From Riptortus pedestris (Eukaryota; Arthropoda; Insecta; Hemiptera; Alydidae), in NCBI GenBank assembly GCA_019009955.1, contig CM032233.1, positions 92,823,501 through 92,887,500 on the forward strand: 64,000 bases of DNA. Reading direction: 5' to 3'. This document shows, piece after piece, positions 1 to 11,312 of the stretch. Below the pieces are notes generated by a model. The model saw nothing but the letters and a program-made list of their open reading frames with translations. It ran no database searches and was not told the origin of the DNA. Both the position numbers and the translations under genes were made by a program. Numbering within the stretch: position 1 is the first letter of the stretch; each line of letters opens with the position of its first letter.

Positions 1-212
1 AGGCAATGATTAAAGTTTGCAAAACAGTATTAGGTAATCGCAAGTTGTTGTCCGGAGGGTAAGTTATTTTGAAACATGGGATTGCAGGCATGCTGGAGAG
101 TTAGAAGTAACGCCGAATCTAATGGAGATGTTCAGCATATTTGATGTCATGTGGGTCAACAAATAATGATTACTATGGAGGTTAGATCAAGTTGAAGGAA
201 TAGGCTGTTCGA
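1..212. other. unassigned sequence at the window edge
   Basis: No open frame, repeat terminus or RNA-gene box is recognised here. The sequence is less AT-rich than most of the window and ends where a decayed family A 3' terminus begins. Confidence 0.4.
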
Positions 213-769
213 AAAAAAGTTCGATTCGCAGGGGCTTCGTAAAAGCAGATTTCCCATTTGCATGATATAGCATACTTGAACTTGTATTTCACATATTCTC
301 CCTTTCCGTGTAACAAAACCGACGATTAAAAGGGGCGGGGGTGGGGGAAGGGGTTAGTACCCAAGGCTGAAAAATAGGAAATACGAATAATTCTATTAGT
401 CTTTGAGTTACCAAAAAATTGTAGAGTGTCAATATTTTAAGAAAATTGATTCTATAACATTTTATGGTACCGGATATATTTGGAATGTTTGAACCCTCCC
501 TCTAAACACCCGCTATTGCAGATCTGATTTCAGCCACTACCAAATATGGTCTTTAGTGTTGACAGAAATTACTAAATATCGAGTAAGGTATAAATCAAAT
601 AAACGAATGTAGAGCTAGAACATAACATCTTAGTTGATGACATCATCACACAACGAATATGCATGTATCTCACATAATAAAGGTCTTTTGTAAGCAATAA
701 TTTCCATATAAGCTTTGAACAAAGTGGTGCATGATATTATTAAAAGCTTATTGTAAATATGGCATCAAA
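213..769 (-). mobile_element. family A (HINE-like) element, decayed
   Basis: The minus-strand 3' terminus is still visible: a degraded GTCCGTCACGCAGGGG-type hairpin followed by CAGATTTCCC near 244. Body landmarks follow, including the reverse of 'AATATCTC...TTCGAAT' and 'AAATATCGAGT' near 570. The 5' leader and the (TA)n are missing. Many substitutions point to an old copy. Confidence 0.7.
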
Positions 770-1095
770 AAATAAAGTCCATCTTAACTAAGCAGATTTC
801 CCACTTATTTGCATTTGCCTCAAGAAGTAAAAGTTCAATGAGAACAATATTTGGTATTTATACTTACAATAATCTCCTTCGTTATATAACGGCTAATTGT
901 TAATATAGCTTGAGTAGGAGTGGGGGTTTACTGAGGCCCGAAAACTAAAAAATGCAAATATCTAGGTTAATAATCAAGATAGAGGAAAAACATACATAAT
1001 AACATTTATAGAACATTACATTTGCAATAATATAGATTTTGTAAAAGTATTCGATCCGACGCATAACAACAGAGATATTAAGAATAGGATTGCTT
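770..1095 (-). mobile_element. family A element, 3' half only
   Basis: It starts with AAAGTCCATCTTAACTAAGC and AGATTTCCCACTTATTTGC, the family 3' end with the hairpin partly lost. The long-variant body follows: GAGTAGGAGTGGGGGTTTAC near 911, 'CAAATATCTAGGTTAATAAT' and 'TTCGATCCGACGCATAACAA'. It stops abruptly before the (TA)n, so it is a 5'-truncated copy placed directly after another minus-strand copy. Confidence 0.8.
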
Positions 1096-1265
1096 TTTAT
1101 CCAGCTCCTGAGTGAAGGACTTTTTGTTTTTGCTACTCAAAAATTGTTTTAAAAACAACTTTTAAAGCGAAAATCTATGCTGTAAAACATTTTTCTTTAT
1201 TTTTTATTTATTTATACAGGAGCACCCGCATCTTGGCGATTTGGCTCAAAGTTTCACAATGTAAA

Positions 1266-1475
1266 ATGAAAACAAAATTATAGAAAAATAATAAAAACTG
1301 AAACAACAAATAAAAAATTAAATACAACAAATAATCATTAAATACTAGTAATAAAGACAATTAATAAACATAAGACATAAACCAACATAAATAATCATTA
1401 GGCTAGTAATAAAGTCAACAATTTAAAATGGTTTTAATAAAAAAATTATGTTATTCCTATATACTAGGAACACAT
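1266..1475 (+). repeat. about 215-bp dispersed repeat, inverted partner at 45795-46022
   Basis: Read on this strand it matches the reverse complement of 45795-46022 almost base for base, for example ACAACAAATAATCATTAAAT, 'ACTAGTAATAAAGACAATTA' and 'TTATGTTATTCCTATATACT'. The flanks of the two copies differ, so this is a young dispersed repeat. It has no coding capacity; a short non-autonomous element or a LINE 3' end are both possible. Confidence 0.75.
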
Positions 1476-2007
1476 TCTTTTATACTAGTAAAACATTTAA
1501 AGTAGGTTGAGATTTATTATCAATAATAAAGAAATGTTCCATATGATTTTTTTTTAACTCTTGTGGTTAAAAAAAAATTCTACATGAGTAGACAACAGAA
1601 TATAATATTAATTAACGGATAAGAAGATGGAAATAAAATAGAAAATTAATTTACAATATGCAAATAGGCCATTATTTTACTAATTATAGTAAGTGTATTT
1701 CACAATAGGGAATTTTTAAAATACATAAATATTAAACGTCATGATTGCTTTATGTTATCGGTCTATTCATGACAAGTTCATCACAATAGTATCTGCGAGG
1801 AACAATTTTCAAATTCCTTGTTATATTATTAAATTCCTTCACAATATGCTATCACATTGACTGATGTTGGTGGGTTTACTCGAATCGCTTTTACCTATCT
1901 GTCAAATCAATCAAACTAGAAGGAAAATGGCCCAGAAGCATTTACGTCAATTGGTGAACTCTAGCAGGATGAATTTTTTATTGATTCCAACTACAGTTTA
2001 CCGTTTT
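1476..2007. other. unassigned AT-rich sequence
   Basis: No coding frame or recognised repeat is seen. A- and T-runs occur near 1550-1575. The stretch ends at the degraded 5' end of a family A copy. Confidence 0.4.
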
Positions 2008-2119
2008 TAGGCCCTTACGGGAAAGCCGCTATTGTGACTGTACTCGTGGCACGGTTTTCGAAAAATTTCCTCAGTCCATCGATGGTCCCAAAGAGATGAT
2101 GAAAATGTGGTCCGCTCAA

Positions 2120-2174
<55 letters not shown>

Positions 2175-2177
2175 TGT

Positions 2178-2209
<32 letters not shown>

Positions 2210-2369
2210 ATTTGTCTGTTACCGCTCTAGCGGTCGTACTTTTGGTTTAATCGTTATCAAACTCGATGTTTAATCGTTTTATGTAACAGAAAAGATCAAG
2301 TTCGTTAATGGCTGAAATACGACTAGTGGGAGAGGGGGTTTAGACGGGAGGAATTTCTAAAATTGGCCA
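2008..2369 (+). mobile_element. family A element, 5' part with (TA)n and (TG)n
   Basis: A diverged leader (CTTACGGGAAAGCCGCTATT, then 'ATTTTCGAAAAATTTC'-like and 'ATGATGAAAATGTGGTCCGC') leads into (TA)n at 2120-2171 and a short TG tract. The body start TTTGTCTGTTACCGCTCTAG follows at about 2212. The copy is cut after the G-rich box near 2340 and runs into a second copy that resumes at its own TTCAAA-(TA)n boundary, so the two are joined in tandem. Confidence 0.85.
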
Positions 2370-2375
2370 GTTCAA

Positions 2376-2423
<48 letters not shown>

Positions 2424-3447
2424 CATGTCTGTTCCTCTAGTGGTCACAATTTATGTTTTATCGTCCCCAAACTCAATATATAAGCGATTCATGAAAAACT
2501 AAAGATCAAAATCGTTAACGGCTAAAATTGGACTGTGAAAGGAGGGGGGGGGTTAGACGGGGAGAATTGCGAATATTAAAAATAACTCCATTATTATACG
2601 TAGGATCGAAAATGGGTATAGAACCAATCATATATTAAATTTTAATGCCTGTACATGTTCTTACATATATACAAACTTTGTCTAATATGAATACTAACCG
2701 AAATATTTGGCTTTTGTTAGTTGTGAGCCTGCAGTAAACCCCAACTCCTACTCATGTCATAAATAAAAAAAGTTGTAATAGAATGAACCCCATTATTTGA
2801 AGCTAAAATACCATTTTTTTTTTCTTTTTTTTTTTAATAAAACCTTTATTATGCAAATTCCCATGAAATTTCATTGTGTGGTGAAGTCATCAATTAAGGT
2901 TATACGTTCTTGTCTAGAAAATGTTAATTTTGTCTATACCATACTCGATATTTAACCGCTACATTGAAGGCTAAAGATCATAGTCAATAATGTCCGTAAT
3001 TGGTCCAGGAATAGTCTGGGATTACAGGGGGATTCAAAATATCTCTGTTATTATGAGACCTGTCGAAACATAGAACGAATCTTGTTAAACAATTGAGGTT
3101 CTAGAATTGTTGTTCATCGCATTATTTCGTAAATGAATTTTTAAGGGAGTAATTCGTAAGTTCTTGTTTTCAGTCGGAATATGTGGTGAGATGTCAATTA
3201 TTTTGCGTCGGATCGAAAAAGTGTATAGAACCAATCTTATTGAAAATTAAATTTACTATAAATACCTTGAATATTAACCGAAATATTTGCATTTTTGTTT
3301 AGTGTGTTGCTGATAATAACTGTTCGGCTCCCGTGAAATTGGTTTAGAGACTCGTTACTACTACTGTTATTAGTAGGCAGATTTCTCTATTGTAAAACTT
3401 CACTTGGGAAATCTCCTTAGTTTACGCGTGCCTGCGTGACGGACTTT
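2370..3447 (+). mobile_element. family A element, long form with internally duplicated body
   Basis: It begins at a second (TA)n (2383-2416) and has two diverged copies of the body module: one with 'CTCAATATATAAGCG' and 'AACGGCTAAAATTGGAC', one near 2940 with 'ATACTCGATATTTAACCG'. It ends with a good 3' terminus: CTCTATTGTAAAACTTCAC, GGGAAATCTCCTTAG, a degraded hairpin and GACGGACTTT at 3438-3447. The 5' leader is missing, so it is joined tandemly to the preceding copy. Confidence 0.85.
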
Positions 3448-4010
3448 TTTCGTTGGCATCCTCGGCTACGATTCATCAGAATGGTCTGATGGATTTATAA
3501 GAAAAAAAAATCACATCAACCCAAAAGCTCAACAATTTAACCGAATGAGACAATCTGAAGTGCAGACAGTGAGATGAGGGTGTAACTGCTGTTGAAGGTG
3601 AGGCAACTTATGTGATGGACAGAGCAACATCCTACTCCACAATGCACGAGAGAAGAGAGACAAAAGCTTATAAACTAACAGAACAAAGCAATAGCTATTC
3701 AGTTCAAAACACTCCTAGTGTATGAAGCATAGTCTCGCAAAGATAGCAAGAGTTGTAGGTGGCATAAAGAGTCGAGGGAGGTTAAGGATTTACGTCGATC
3801 TCAATGCATAAATTAGACAATATCTCAGTTCAATTCTAATTAGATTATTTGCTCAAAAAAGTGTTTAATTTCGATTTTCCTGATTATGTTGAACGAGAGT
3901 GATCAGTTAAGATTTGGAGTGCGTTTGTTTAAAAAAAAAATGGCATTGGTTAATTAGCAATACTTTTTATAGTCGAAAAGTGACCTCATCAGGAATAGTC
4001 CACTTCATAC
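3448..4010. other. unassigned sequence between family A copies
   Basis: No coding frame or recognised repeat is seen. It separates the 3' end of one plus-strand family A copy from the 3' end of a minus-strand copy. Confidence 0.4.
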
Positions 4011-4012
4011 AG

Positions 4013-4130
4013 AAAATTCCGTCACGAAGGAACTATGTAAACTAAGCAGATTTGCCACGTGGTTTTACAATAGATAAATCTACATACTGGTAGCACTTAC
4101 ACCACCCTCAATATTAATGTGAACCTCATG
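4013..4130 (-). mobile_element. family A 3'-terminal fragment
   Basis: ATTCCGTCACGAAGGAACTA, 'GTAAACTAAGCAGATTTGCC' and the TTTTACAATAGATAAATC segment form a minus-strand 3' end. Only about 120 bp remain. Confidence 0.75.
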
Positions 4131-4209
4131 ATAACGACCAGCTTTACTAAGCAGTATTGAGAATCGAATTTGTCACATGCTCCGAAACCTAAAAAAAAAA
4201 TAGCCTCTA

Positions 4210-4413
4210 AAAATAAAACAATTCAAATGGGAGGGGGGGTAGGGTTTGAAAGGAGGAAATACTAAAATTAAAAATATTTCCATTTTTTTTACATTGAATC
4301 GAAACATTGTATAGAACCAATCATATTGCAAATTAAATGTCCCATAAATGTTGTTATAAACATGTTTTCTCAATTTTGAAAGTTAATCGAGATGTTAGCA
4401 TTTTTTAGTTTTC
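4210..4413 (+). mobile_element. family A body fragment
   Basis: It keeps the G-run box, the 'ACATTGAATCGAAACATTGT' box, 'AGAACCAATCATATTGCAAA' and 'AGTTAATCGAGATGTTAGCA'. It ends directly at the 5' terminus of the next copy. Confidence 0.7.
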
Positions 4414-4527
4414 AGCCTTAAGGGAAATCAGCTATTGAGGTTGTACTCATGACGCAATTTTCGAAAAATTTCTTCAAATATCTATCGATTCTACTTGGGA
4501 GATGACGAAAATGAGGTCCGTTCAAAA

Positions 4528-4583
<56 letters not shown>

Positions 4584-6088
4584 GTAACCTCTGTCTGTAC
4601 ATTGATTTTTTTCGCGAAATTTCACGATAACTTTTCGTTTCACATATCATAGACACCATATCTGCATTTTGTTTCTTTCGTGTATGTATGTTTGTTTGTT
4701 TGTTACCTTTTCAGGAATAAACGGCTGAACTGAATTTTATGAAACTTGGTATGTATATTACTACTAACCCAACTTAGACTTTAGGCTATATTAATTTTCT
4801 CTGAGACGAACAGGAGTGGGGGTTATAAGGGTAGCCTGAAATTAAAAATAGCGATATTTCGTTTTCTATTGGTTTTTCGGTAAATATGCACATAACAAAA
4901 GTTGTTTATTTTGTTATTTAGAGTAACTTTTGTTATATACACTTTTGTCGTATACCGAAGTTTAAATGCGTTATACGTTAAAACTTTAGCGGGCACTAAC
5001 GGCTGAACCGAACTTAACTCGGTATGTCAATTAGCATTAATTCTTCCATAATTATAAGTTATATTAAAATTTTTAGGTTCGAACGGTAGGGGGTTATAAG
5101 GGAGGCCTGAAATAAAAATTCACCATATTTACATGTATAAGAGACGGGAACTATAAAAATATCGAAGACTGTGAAGAATTATCGAACAAATAATTCTATG
5201 ATTAGCAAATCACGGGCAACGACGGGTATCAATCCTAAACACTGGGACGTTTAAATGTCAAAATATTGTGCAATGTAAAGCCTGCTAAAAAATACCATCA
5301 CCATTCAGCCTCAAATGAATATATATATATTCAATGAATATATATATATATATATTTGTCTGTTAACGCTCTAGCGGTCACAATTTTTGTTTAATCATTA
5401 CCAAACTCGGTATTTAATCGTTTTATGTAAAAATAAAGATCATTAATGGCTGAAATGAGACCTGTTGGAGAGGGGAGGGGCATAGAGGGGGGAATTTCGA
5501 AAATACGAAATATCTCTGTTACTACTGTTACGTCGGATCGAAAAAGTGCATTGGAACAATCTTATTGCAAATTTTTTTTATAAATATTGTTATATCCATT
5601 TATTTTCTATCTTGAATATTCACCGAGATTTTTGAATTTTTCATTTATCAGTCTTCAGCAAACCCCCACTTCTACTCATGTTACTTAAACAATATTCTTT
5701 TATATAATAAACCACATTATTTGAAGCTTAAATACCAAATATTGTTTTCACGAGGCATTTATTACGTGATACAAGGAAGTATGTTCTGGTGAGCCCCCCC
5801 CCCAGTCTTAAGTTTTTGGACTACTAAAATTTGATTTATTGAGATAAAAATTATTCTGGTTCATTACAATTTGCAGTACCTGCTATAGTAAATAGTTTTC
5901 AATGAAACTAATATGTTTTGTTCAGATATATTTCAGTAATTGTTTTTCTTTACGGTGAAGAATATTTCTATCTAGCTTACCAGTTATGAGCGGTTGGCAT
6001 ACCTGTTTGTTTACAATTCAGACGTTTTCCGTTGGTAGGTTATGACCGAAAGATTTCTTATTGCCGTGTGTATTTATTCACTTAACAG
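4414..6088 (+). mobile_element. family A element interrupted by a family B Helitron
   Basis: The leader from 4414 (TTAAGGGAAATCAGCTATTG, 'GACGAAAATGAGGTCCGTTC') reaches (TA)n at 4534-4580. A family B copy occupies 4580-5320. (TA)n resumes at 5321-5355 and the family A body follows with TTTGTCTGTTAACGCTCTAG at 5356 and the long-variant segment to about 6088. The final hairpin end is missing. The order leader-(TA)n-family B-(TA)n-body is what an insertion inside the microsatellite would produce. Confidence 0.85.
4580..5320 (+). mobile_element. family B Helitron-like element, 3' end lost
   Basis: It has the same start as the copies at 40008-41270 and 50739-51301: ATTGTAACCTCTGTCTGTAC, 'TTTCGCGAAATTTCACGATA' and a TTTG repeat. 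The module 'AACGGCTGAACTGAATTTTA' ... 'AGGAGTGGGGGTTATAAGGG' follows and is repeated near 4985-5110. It stops at CAGCCTCAAATGAAT, just before where the terminal hairpin and CTAG lie in other copies, so the 3' terminus is deleted or was replaced by (TA)n expansion. No Rep/helicase frame is present. Confidence 0.75.
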
Positions 6089-8117
6089 GTTTATTTTTCC
6101 TGAATTTGTCTCTTGATATATTTGTAAACTGTATAATTAACGAAGTGTCAAGAATTCTGAAACTGTCAGTGCCTAATAGAGGCCACAAACAATGCTTATT
6201 TCCAAATTCAAATCTGTGTTTCTCTTTTAGTAAGTGCAGTGTGTTAAAAAGGCTTAACATTTAAGATAAACATGAGATATTCAGTAAAATTATAGTTTAT
6301 TGCAAAAATATATTGACAAACATACACAAACATTCTTATTTAGTCGAATGATCCCATTTTTGTATTAAAATTATTCTGGAATATGGTTTAAAAAAAAAAA
6401 AAAAGTTTTCCCTACTTAAAAGATCTCTCTCACACACACACACACACACACATAGCGGTTCTTTTTTTTTTTTTTGAAGAGTCCTCATTTTGACAAACAC
6501 TTGGCAGTATAGGTGGAAATTAGCTAAATATATATTTGAATATTTATTTAAATTTTGAGTGATGTAATTTTTCTCAGCATTCAAGTTGCTATAGCATCAG
6601 TTTGATTAATGGGAAAAAATGTAATAGAGTGATGTTCAAACTTCTTATTAAAAGTAAAAATAAAAAAAAATAAAAAAAACTGGAACCTGGAAGTTTATAA
6701 GAGGGAAAGAAAAAAACTTTGTGCAAGAACTGATTAAAGATTCAGTAGTTAACATTGATTAATATATAAGAAATGTTGCATGGAGAAGTTTTTAGTAGGC
6801 TGGTCCCTTTCTTCAAGCACTTCTAACATTTCTCTTCGGGACTAAATGCAAATAAAGTATTCTCCTAAGTTGCCACTTGTTGCGAGGCGAGTGGATAAAT
6901 ATTCAAAACTAGGGGATCAGTAAACATACCTTTCACTTCCATTCATATTCCTATCCTACTCGCATTCGTCGCTGAATTATTTCGGATCCCCTTTTTAAGC
7001 GAATATAGTGAGTCAAAAACAGAACTAGTCAGAAAATTGATATAAAGTCTCGTTCTCTCATTTCATGTTTATGAATTATAGCTGTTGCCCTTCGCTACTT
7101 GGATAAGTTGATATAAAAATCGTTTAAGATTGGGTTGAGGTCAGGTTTAAATGACCCATTCTATTCAATCCCTTTCATTATCTACACTTACCGAAAATGT
7201 CTTCCCTTCTGTGACAGTAGAATAAAAGTTATTTGCGCTTAATTTTCGTAAGTAAACACCCCCTCCTGTCAGCGGTAGAACAAAATGCCTTTTATAGGTC
7301 AATTTTATTATAAAAATAGAAAAAACTTTCACAGTCGTGCTCTGATGTATTGAAAGAGAACTTTGAACCCGTGACCGAAGTCAGGTGTCAATATTTTGAA
7401 TTTAATATTCCAAGGCAACTATTAAATGCGGATAAATTCATTTCATTCAAGTCAAATTCAATATGTTTTACACGATTGTGAACTATAAAAGACAAAGAAT
7501 GATCCTTTAATACACAGGATCATGTAAAGAATCGGAATGAAGATATTCCATTTCAGTTTAAAGAGAGAAAAAAACATTGAATCTCGTAGTACTGCTTAAG
7601 CCCTAAAAAAGAAGATGATAAGCAAGAAAGTTTTGTTTCGATTTGTTAAATGCTCGAAAACTGAAGAACAATAACCGAAGTTGAACAATTTGGAAGAACG
7701 TTCAATAATAATTTCGGTATGGTGTAATCTTGAAGGAGGGGGGGGGGGAGAGTGCCCCCCTTTCCAAATATCTAATCTGAGTGCATTTGCCTTCTTCTCC
7801 TAACGCACAAACTTAACCCCTACAACTTCTCTTTTTATTCCCTTTCTAGCCAAGGCACACGAGTATAAGCAAACTTTCTCTTCAAGTTTTAACGTTTCCA
7901 CCAGTAGGTCCCTATTACCAAATCGCCATCTATCCCCCTTCCAGCCCTTTAAGCTTCTCTTCTTTAATAACCAATAACACAGCTGATCCCAGCAAATCGA
8001 CATCGATGAAACTTCTTTCAGGCGAATAACTGATAAAGCTCCTGAAAACTTTAAAGACTTTAGTTTCCCCTCTTCCTTTTCCTCTGAAAAAGAAAAAAAA
8101 TCGATGTACAAAGATTT

Positions 8118-8120
<3 letters not shown>
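6089..8120. other. long unassigned sequence with simple repeats
   Basis: No protein family is recognised. It contains an A-run (about 6390-6404), (CA)n at 6429-6452, A-rich runs near 6655-6680 and a G-run at 7737-7749. Apparent short frames here are low-complexity. Confidence 0.45.

Positions 8121-8179
<59 letters not shown>
8121..8179. repeat. (TA)n then (CA)n microsatellite
   Basis: TATA tract with a short CA run at its 3' side. Family A leader or body is not recognisable beside it. Confidence 0.9.
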
Positions 8180-8183
<4 letters not shown>

Positions 8184-8526
8184 TATGTAGTATTTACAAG
8201 CTACACTAGGTAATTGATCTCGTGAACAGTATATTCACGGACACGGAAGTGAGAATAAGATGATCACAAGGACATGCAGTGGTTTCTTATTTCCTTTTGT
8301 ATCAGACCATCCAGCAATAAAAGCAGCATAAGCAAAATTCCATTCACACCAGTAAAGATATGAGTGGATGAAATTCGATCGAAGGTCAGAGTTGTTCGAT
8401 GGCCATCCCTCGGTAGCCTGTAGCCTGCATCAGATGACTAATGATGGACTAATAGACAATATGAGTATCCAGACTACAACATTAATCTACCTTGAATTGA
8501 GAATGTAGGCAAGAGGGGGATATATA

Positions 8527-8565
<39 letters not shown>

Positions 8566-8812
8566 ATGTATGTATGTATATAATATTTCCCCCTCAAATG
8601 CTCTACCCCAGTCGTTTCCCTCGTAAGAAGTTAGGTTGGCTAGCGGAGAGTTCCCGTCAATGTGGTTGTCCTTTCCCCTGAGGTTGAGTAGCATTCTCGT
8701 TCCTGACGACATAGTTTTGCACCCTCTCTCAACATTTTGTTTTAATTCGTCCTGGGGGGGGGGGAAATGTATCCCCTCCAAATTTAAAGAAAATAAAGAA
8801 TGACTTTTTGAG

Positions 8813-8815
<3 letters not shown>
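8180..8815. other. unassigned sequence with an embedded (TA)n at 8520-8562
   Basis: No coding feature is seen. A G-run lies at 8754-8764. The (TA)n tract has no obvious family A flanks. Confidence 0.4.
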
Positions 8816-8871
<56 letters not shown>

Positions 8872-9000
8872 ACTCATTGTGACGGAGATATTCTGAATTT
8901 TCAATTACGTAATCATTAAGGATTGTACGTTCTAAACTATATGACTTTTATTTGATCAACACCACGCTCGATATTTAATGGTTTCGATTTGAAGCACCCT
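8816..9000 (+). mobile_element. (TA)n plus decayed family A body remnant
   Basis: (TA)n at 8816-8866 is followed by 'GTGACGGAGATATTCTGAAT' and 'CACGCTCGATATTTAATGG', weak matches to the second body module of the long family A variant. Confidence 0.5.
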
Positions 9001-9534
9001 TTCGCCGTTGAATGAATAAATCTTTAATTCAAAAACGGGATGTTTTATTGAAAAATGTTGCTACATAAAAGTGGCCAATCAGATCACCACCAGATTGACG
9101 ATAAATACAGTTTCAGTAGGAGTATACTCGGTATCAAAAGGGATTTCAGATATCGTTTTTTGAAGTACATAAATGAGGAAGGACGCATTTTTTGGAGTCT
9201 TTCAAGAATACTTTTTCGTTATTTCCTTTTAAACACTTTAGTTTTTCAGAATCAAAGTTTGTTTCAAAGATAATTTTTATTTCAATAAAACGTGCCGTTT
9301 CTGAAATAACGTTTTGTGCATTTTACGGCTAATGGATACTTCAATTCGAGAGATTCACCGATATAAACTCGTTTTAGAATTTGATTTTCTTGTAGAATCT
9401 ACCGTAACAATTATGGCATTCCATTGGAAATTTCAATGCTATGGTCGCTGGAGAAATACTGGCGTAGGTTACGTGGTTGAATATGGAAGATATTCTACAG
9501 GGGTCATAATTATGTCAAATCCAGTCTTAGCCTT
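9001..9534. other. unassigned sequence
   Basis: Two open stretches (9055-9273 and 9314-9583, plus strand) encode peptides that I do not recognise. The second runs into the family A leader, so it is unlikely to be a real gene. Confidence 0.35.
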
Positions 9535-9658
9535 TTTGCAGATTTCCATTAAGGGAAATCAGCTATTGAGGTCGTACTCATGACGGAATTTTCGAAATTT
9601 TACTTCAAATGTTCATCGATCCTACCTAGTAGATGACAAAAATGAGGTCTGTTCAAAA

Positions 9659-9722
<64 letters not shown>

Positions 9723-10163
9723 CTGTTACCACTCTAGCGGTCGTAATTTTTGTTTGATCGTTACTAAACTCGATATTTAGTCGTTTTATGTAAAAAGAAA
9801 GATCAAGTTCGTTAACGGCTGAAATCGGACCAGTTGGAGAGGGGGTTTAGAGGGGAGGATTTTCGAAAATTTGAAATATCTCCGTTACTATACGTGGGAT
9901 CGAAAAATTGTGCAGAATCAATCTTATTGCAAATTAAATTTACTATAAATATTGTTATATACATTTATTCTCTATCTTGAATATAAACCGAGATATTTGC
10001 ATTATTTTTTAAATCTGGGTGGCTAACGGACGAGAGTGACTTTCCCGCCAAAATGCTAGTTCGGCCGTTTCCTTAACTGCTCGGCTCTCTTGAAAGTTCT
10101 CTATTGTAAATCTTCACGTGGGAAATCTGCTTAGTTTACGCAGCCCCTGCGTGGCAGACTTTT
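9535..10163 (+). mobile_element. family A element, complete short variant
   Basis: 5' end GCAGATTTCCATTAAGGG, leader, (TA)n at 9661-9717, TTTGTCTGTTACCACTCTAG, the body boxes, then 'GGCCGTTTCCTTAACTG' and the 3' end: GGGAAATCTGCTTAG, ACGCAGCCCCTGCGT and GGCAGACTTT. The length is about 630 bp with no coding capacity. It is the first unit of a head-to-tail series. Confidence 0.9.
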
Positions 10164-10957
10164 ATTAGGCTCTCAATGCAAAATTTAAAATATTGCTCGT
10201 TTAGGGCAAAATTCAACCGTGGCGAGCGGGGAGGGGTAAGAGAGGGACAATTTTTAAAATTCTATATATCTCCGTTATTCTACGTCGGATTGAAACAGTT
10301 TATAGTACCAATATTATTGTACATTTAATTGCCTATAAATTTTGTAATTCACATATTCTCTAGCATGAATACTAACCGAGATATTTGGAACTTTTTGTTT
10401 TCAGCCTTTAGTAAACCCCCACTCCTGCTCATGTCATTTAAACAATAAGCAGTTATAACATGAATCTATTTATTCTAACCTTAAATACCAAATATTGTTT
10501 TCATGAGATCTTTGATTTAGGAGATACATGGGAATTCGTTGAGTGACAACGTAATCAATTGAGGTTTTACGTAATTGTCTCAAAATTGTTCATTTGATCT
10601 ATACCATACTCGATATTTAACCGTCTCAGTCAACAATAAATATCATATTTTTGAATATCAGAAATCTGAACAGGAATTTGGGGAGGAGGATTATACAAGG
10701 GGGGTAATTCAACATTCGAAAATTCAACATTTCTGAGTTAAAATGAGTCGGTTCGAAAAATTTTATAGAACCAATCCTGTGCAAATATTGATGCTCTGCT
10801 ATAGTTTAAGTATTCATTTTTTCGTGAATCAAGTATTAAGCGAGTAATTCGTATTTTTTTTCTGTCTGTATATGAGCTGAGATGTGATCGCTAGCTAGTC
10901 ATACCAGCACGTGGTAAATAGGCTAAGTTTTCGCAACGCCTGCGTGACGGATTTATT
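10164..10957 (+). mobile_element. family A element, long body lacking the 5' leader
   Basis: It follows the previous 3' end directly. It starts inside the body ('CTACGTCGGATTGAAACAGT' near 10278), then has 'AGTAAACCCCCACTCCTGCT', a second diverged body module near 10600 and a 3' end GTGGTAAATAGGCTAAG...CGCCTGCGTGACGGATT at about 10910-10957. The leader and (TA)n are missing. Confidence 0.85.
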
Positions 10958-11123
10958 TCTTTTGAGTATCTCAGTTACTTAACGTCTCATGCTCAGCCCA
11001 TGTTTACGTAGGCTTCTTACTAAAGGAGAAATAGAGAGGAGATTATGATTCCGGATCAACAGTGTGCCGTTCCAAACACTGGCATATCCACCTAGTTTGT
11101 GCAGCCCATGCATGTCGGGGTTT
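10958..11123 (+). mobile_element. spacer ending in a residual family A 3' terminus
   Basis: Mostly unassigned, but the last about 35 bp (CTAGTTTGTGCAGCCCATGC, then 'ATGTCGGGGTTT') are a degraded family A 3' hairpin end placed directly before the next 5' terminus. Confidence 0.6.
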
Positions 11124-11245
11124 TAGCAGATTTCCCTTAAGAGGAAATCAGCTATTGAGGTCGTACTCATGACGCGATTATCGAAAAATTTCTTCAAATG
11201 TCCATCGATCCTACCCAGGAGTTGACGAAAATGATGTCCGTTCAA

Positions 11246-11312
<67 letters not shown>

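Noticed and set aside
7800..8184. Overlapping minus-strand open frames beginning in tyrosine/isoleucine repeats
   Set aside because: They are translations of the (TA)n/(CA)n tract plus adjoining non-coding DNA; no domain is recognisable.
9535..10163. Family A as a classic TIR (cut-and-paste) MITE
   Set aside because: The inverted match is subterminal and asymmetric, the true ends differ, a hairpin lies only at one end, and the empty site shows no target duplication.
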